In this document: piece after piece, positions 60,210 to 64,000 of the stretch
Layout: every line of letters begins with the position of its first letter
Position numbering within the stretch: position 1 is the first letter of the stretch
NCBI RefSeq assembly: GCF_001514065.1
Contig: NZ_KQ948423.1
Coordinates: forward strand, 248,001 to 312,000
DNA from: Streptomyces antibioticus
Lineage (GTDB): Bacteria; Actinomycetota; Actinomycetes; Streptomycetales; Streptomycetaceae
Length of the DNA stretch: 64,000 nt
Direction of reading: 5' to 3'
The notes under the pieces: model-generated
Database searches by the model: none
Told to the model about the DNA's origin: nothing
Seen by the model: only the letters and a program-made list of their open reading frames with translations
Program-made: the position numbers and the translations under genes

Positions 60210-61316
60210 ATGCTTAACCGCAGAGCTGCACTCTCCGCCATAGCCACCTCGGCCGTCCTCGCCCTCTCCCTGACCGCCTGTGGCCAGGACAGCGAAGGCG
60301 GCAGCGCGGAAAGCAAGGGCGACGCCAAGGGCGGCACCATCGGTATCGCGATGCCGACCAAGTCCTCCGAGCGCTGGATCGCCGACGGCAAGAACGTCGA
60401 GAGCAACCTGCAGAAGCTGGGCTACAAGACCAAGCTGGTCTACGGCGAGGACGAGCCCGACCAGCAGGTCTCGCAGATCGAGAACCTGATCACGCAGGGC
60501 GTCAAGGCGCTGATCGTCGCCGCGATCGACAACAAGTCGCTCAACAACGTCCTCCAGGAGGCCAAGGACGCGGGCATCCCGGTCATCGCCTACGACCGCC
60601 TGATCCTCGGCACGCCGAACGTCGACTACTACGCCTCCTTCGACAACAGCAAGGTCGGCGAGCTCCAGGCCAACTACATCGTCGAGAAGCTGGGCCTGGC
60701 GAGCGGCAAGGGCCCCTTCAACATCGAGCTGTTCGCCGGCTCCAACGACGACAACAACACCAAGTACTTCTTCAACGGCGCGATGAGCGTCCTGAAGCCG
60801 TACATCGACTCCAAGAAGCTCGTCGTCAAGTCCGGCCAGGTCGACCTCAACAAGGTCACCACCCTGCGCTGGGACGGCGCCACCGCCCAGCGCCGCATGG
60901 ACGACATCCTGACCGGCTCCTACAAGTCCGGCCGGGTCGACGCGGTGCTCTCGCCGTACGACGGCATCTCCATCGGCATCCTGTCGGCGCTGAAGTCCGA
61001 CGGCTACGGCAGCAAGTCCAAGCCGCTGCCGGTCCTCACCGGTCAGGACGCCGAGCTGGCCTCCGTGAAGTCGATCATCGCGGGCGAGCAGACGCAGACC
61101 GTCTACAAGGACACCCGTGAGCTCGCCAAGGTCGCGGCGAACATGGTGGACGCGGTCCTCAACGACAAGAAGCCCGAGACCAACGACACCAAGACCTACG
61201 ACAACGGTTCCAAGGTCGTCCCCGCCTACCTGCTCAAGCCGGTGAGCGTCGACAAGACCAACTACAAGCAGGTCCTGGTCGACGGTGGCTACTACACCGA
61301 GGGTGAGCTCAAGTAA
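60210..61316 (+). CDS. Sugar-binding lipoprotein (ChvE/xylose-type)
   Basis: The start is taken as ATG 60210 ([18 protein letters not shown]), because AAGG at 60197-60200 is too close to the first of the ATG codons at 60201; length 368 residues. The lipobox is LTAC (about Cys 24). The mature protein has the family-1 binding-protein pattern of ChvE/XylF ([59 protein letters not shown]). ChvE-type proteins bind galactose, arabinose, xylose or fucose. It feeds the ATPase and permease genes that follow. Confidence 0.9.
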   Translation: MLNRRAALSAIATSAVLALSLTACGQDSEGGSAESKGDAKGGTIGIAMPTKSSERWIADGKNVESNLQKLGYKTKLVYGEDEPDQQVSQIENLITQGVKALIVAAIDNKSLNNVLQEAKDAGIPVIAYDRLILGTPNVDYYASFDNSKVGELQANYIVEKLGLASGKGPFNIELFAGSNDDNNTKYFFNGAMSVLKPYIDSKKLVVKSGQVDLNKVTTLRWDGATAQRRMDDILTGSYKSGRVDAVLSPYDGISIGILSALKSDGYGSKSKPLPVLTGQDAELASVKSIIAGEQTQTVYKDTRELAKVAANMVDAVLNDKKPETNDTKTYDNGSKVVPAYLLKPVSVDKTNYKQVLVDGGYYTEGELK

Positions 61317-61368
61317 TCAGCCCCCGGCTGTAGTCGTCTGCACCAGACAGAGATTGGAAGGCACGACC

Positions 61369-62915
<1,547 letters not shown>

Positions 62916-62919
<4 letters not shown>

Positions 62920-64000
62920 GCACGGATGTGACCGCCAAGACGCCGGCCCCGGCGCCGCCGGGCAAGAGCGGATCGGCCTCCGGCGAGAACCTGCTTCAGT
63001 TGATGCTGGACGGCCTGCGCCGCAACATGCGCCAGTACGGCATGCTGATCGCCCTCGGCCTGATCGTCGCGCTCTTCGCGGTGTGGACCGACGGCGACCT
63101 GCTGCTGCCGCGCAACGTCTCCAACCTGGTCCTGCAGAACAGCTACGTCCTGATCCTCGCGATCGGCATGATGCTGGTCATCATCGCCGGCCACATCGAC
63201 CTGTCGGTCGGCTCGGTCACGGCGTTCGTCGGCGCGTTCGCCGCCGTACTGACGGTCCAGCACGACGTGGCGTGGCCGCTCGCGGTGGTGCTGTGCCTGG
63301 TGGTCGGCGCCGGTGCGGGCGCGGCGCAGGGCTTCCTCATCGCGTATCTCGGCATACCCTCGTTCATCGTCACCCTCGCGGGCATGCTGGTCTTCCGCGG
63401 CTTCACCGAGATCCTGCTGGAGGGTCAGACCCTCGGCCCGTTCCCGAGCGGCCTGCAGAAGATCGGCAACGGCTTCCTGCCGGAGACCGGCCCGGAGACC
63501 AACTACCACAACATCACGCTGCTGCTGGGCCTCGCCCTGATCGTCTTCGTGGTCGTCCAGGAGGTCCGCGACCGCAAGCGCCAGCAGGAGTTCTCCCTCG
63601 ACGTGCTGCCCAGGAACATCTTCCTGCTGAAGCTCGTCTCGATCGTCGCCGCGATCCTCGTCGTCACCATGCTGCTCGCCAGCTACAAGGGTGCGCCGAT
63701 CGTCCTGCTCATCCTGGGCGGCCTGGTCGTCGGCTACGGCTACCTGATGCGCAACTCGATCTTCGGCCGGCACATCTACGCGATCGGCGGCAACCTGCCG
63801 GCCGCGAAGCTGTCCGGTGTGAAGGACAAGAAGGTCACCTTCCTGGTCTTCCTGAACATGGGCGCCCTCGCGGCCCTCGCGGGTCTGGCCATCGCCGCGC
63901 GCCTGAACGCGGCGTCCCCGAAGGCGGGTCTGAACTACGAACTCGAGGCCATCGCCTCGGCGTTCATCGGCGGCGCGTCGATGAGCGGCGGTGTCGGCAC
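62916..64000 (+). CDS. CUT2 sugar ABC permease (GguB-like), partial at window end
   Basis: ATG 62916 ([16 protein letters not shown]) overlaps the ATPase stop by 4 bp and the frame is open to the end of the window (361 codons). Helices and the family motif [18 protein letters not shown] (about residue 88) identify a CUT2 permease. It has the longer loop ([21 protein letters not shown]) of GguB/MmsB-like proteins, and no second permease is visible before the edge, in agreement with ChvE-GguA-GguB having only one. Confidence 0.9.

Overview
The window is chromosomal DNA from a Streptomyces species or a very close relative. It has high GC, many GTG starts, long antisense shadow frames, purine-rich ribosome-binding sites and several apparently leaderless genes. 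It carries the streptomycete fasR-fabD-fabH-acpP-fabF arrangement, with DUF3145 after it and a homodimeric-type aceE and DUF3052 upstream. I see no phage, plasmid, integrase, transposase or CRISPR sequence; this is core or near-core chromosome.

Layout. 1-3050: end of a hypothetical gene, a tRNA-Val(UAC), a DUF4097-type lipoprotein, a coiled-coil membrane protein and an FmdB zinc ribbon. 3123-12145: a Ter stress locus. A three-gene minus-strand operon (HpcH/CitE-like lyase, an 860-residue PRTase-TRSP-StiP-PELOTA fusion, a HAD phosphatase) lies beside four TerD-type genes and a DUF475/TerC-like membrane protein. This matches the Ter-linked biosynthetic module predicted to make a nucleoside-like metabolite. 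12259-16354: AhpE-like peroxiredoxin, DUF3052 and aceE. 16441-26238: a K+ channel, a tandemly duplicated small membrane gene (one copy broken by a short palindromic repeat), an MFS/TetR pair, hydrolases, a MerR-aldo/keto reductase pair, GNAT, beta-lactamase-fold and pirin genes. 26301-31217: fasR and the type II fatty-acid synthase operon.

31303-50406: DUF3145, SGNH lipoprotein, aldose 1-epimerase, GH3 beta-glucosidase with a divergent TetR gene, RidA, a 3-hydroxyisobutyrate-dehydrogenase-like gene with a divergent LysR gene, a secreted pyroglutamyl-peptidase relative lacking its catalytic Cys, an internally deleted LysE remnant, an EI24 protein, a secreted M14 carboxypeptidase, an Ohr-type OsmC protein, an MDR oxidoreductase/MarR pair and a zinc-ribbon membrane protein. 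50553-64000: a sugar locus with two complete-looking CUT2-type ABC importers. One resembles YtfQRT-YjfF and the other ChvE/GguAB. They flank a LacI regulator, an acid-sugar dehydratase of the enolase superfamily, a zinc alcohol dehydrogenase and an unrecognised protein. Palindromes of the type CGAAATTTCG and lac-operator-like sites suggest shared control.

Three families of short dispersed palindromic repeats occur. One lies in frame inside the Ter-operon fusion gene, one disrupts a duplicated gene, and one is a 68-nt multi-hairpin element between genes. All functional calls come from reading the translated sequence; no database search was run.
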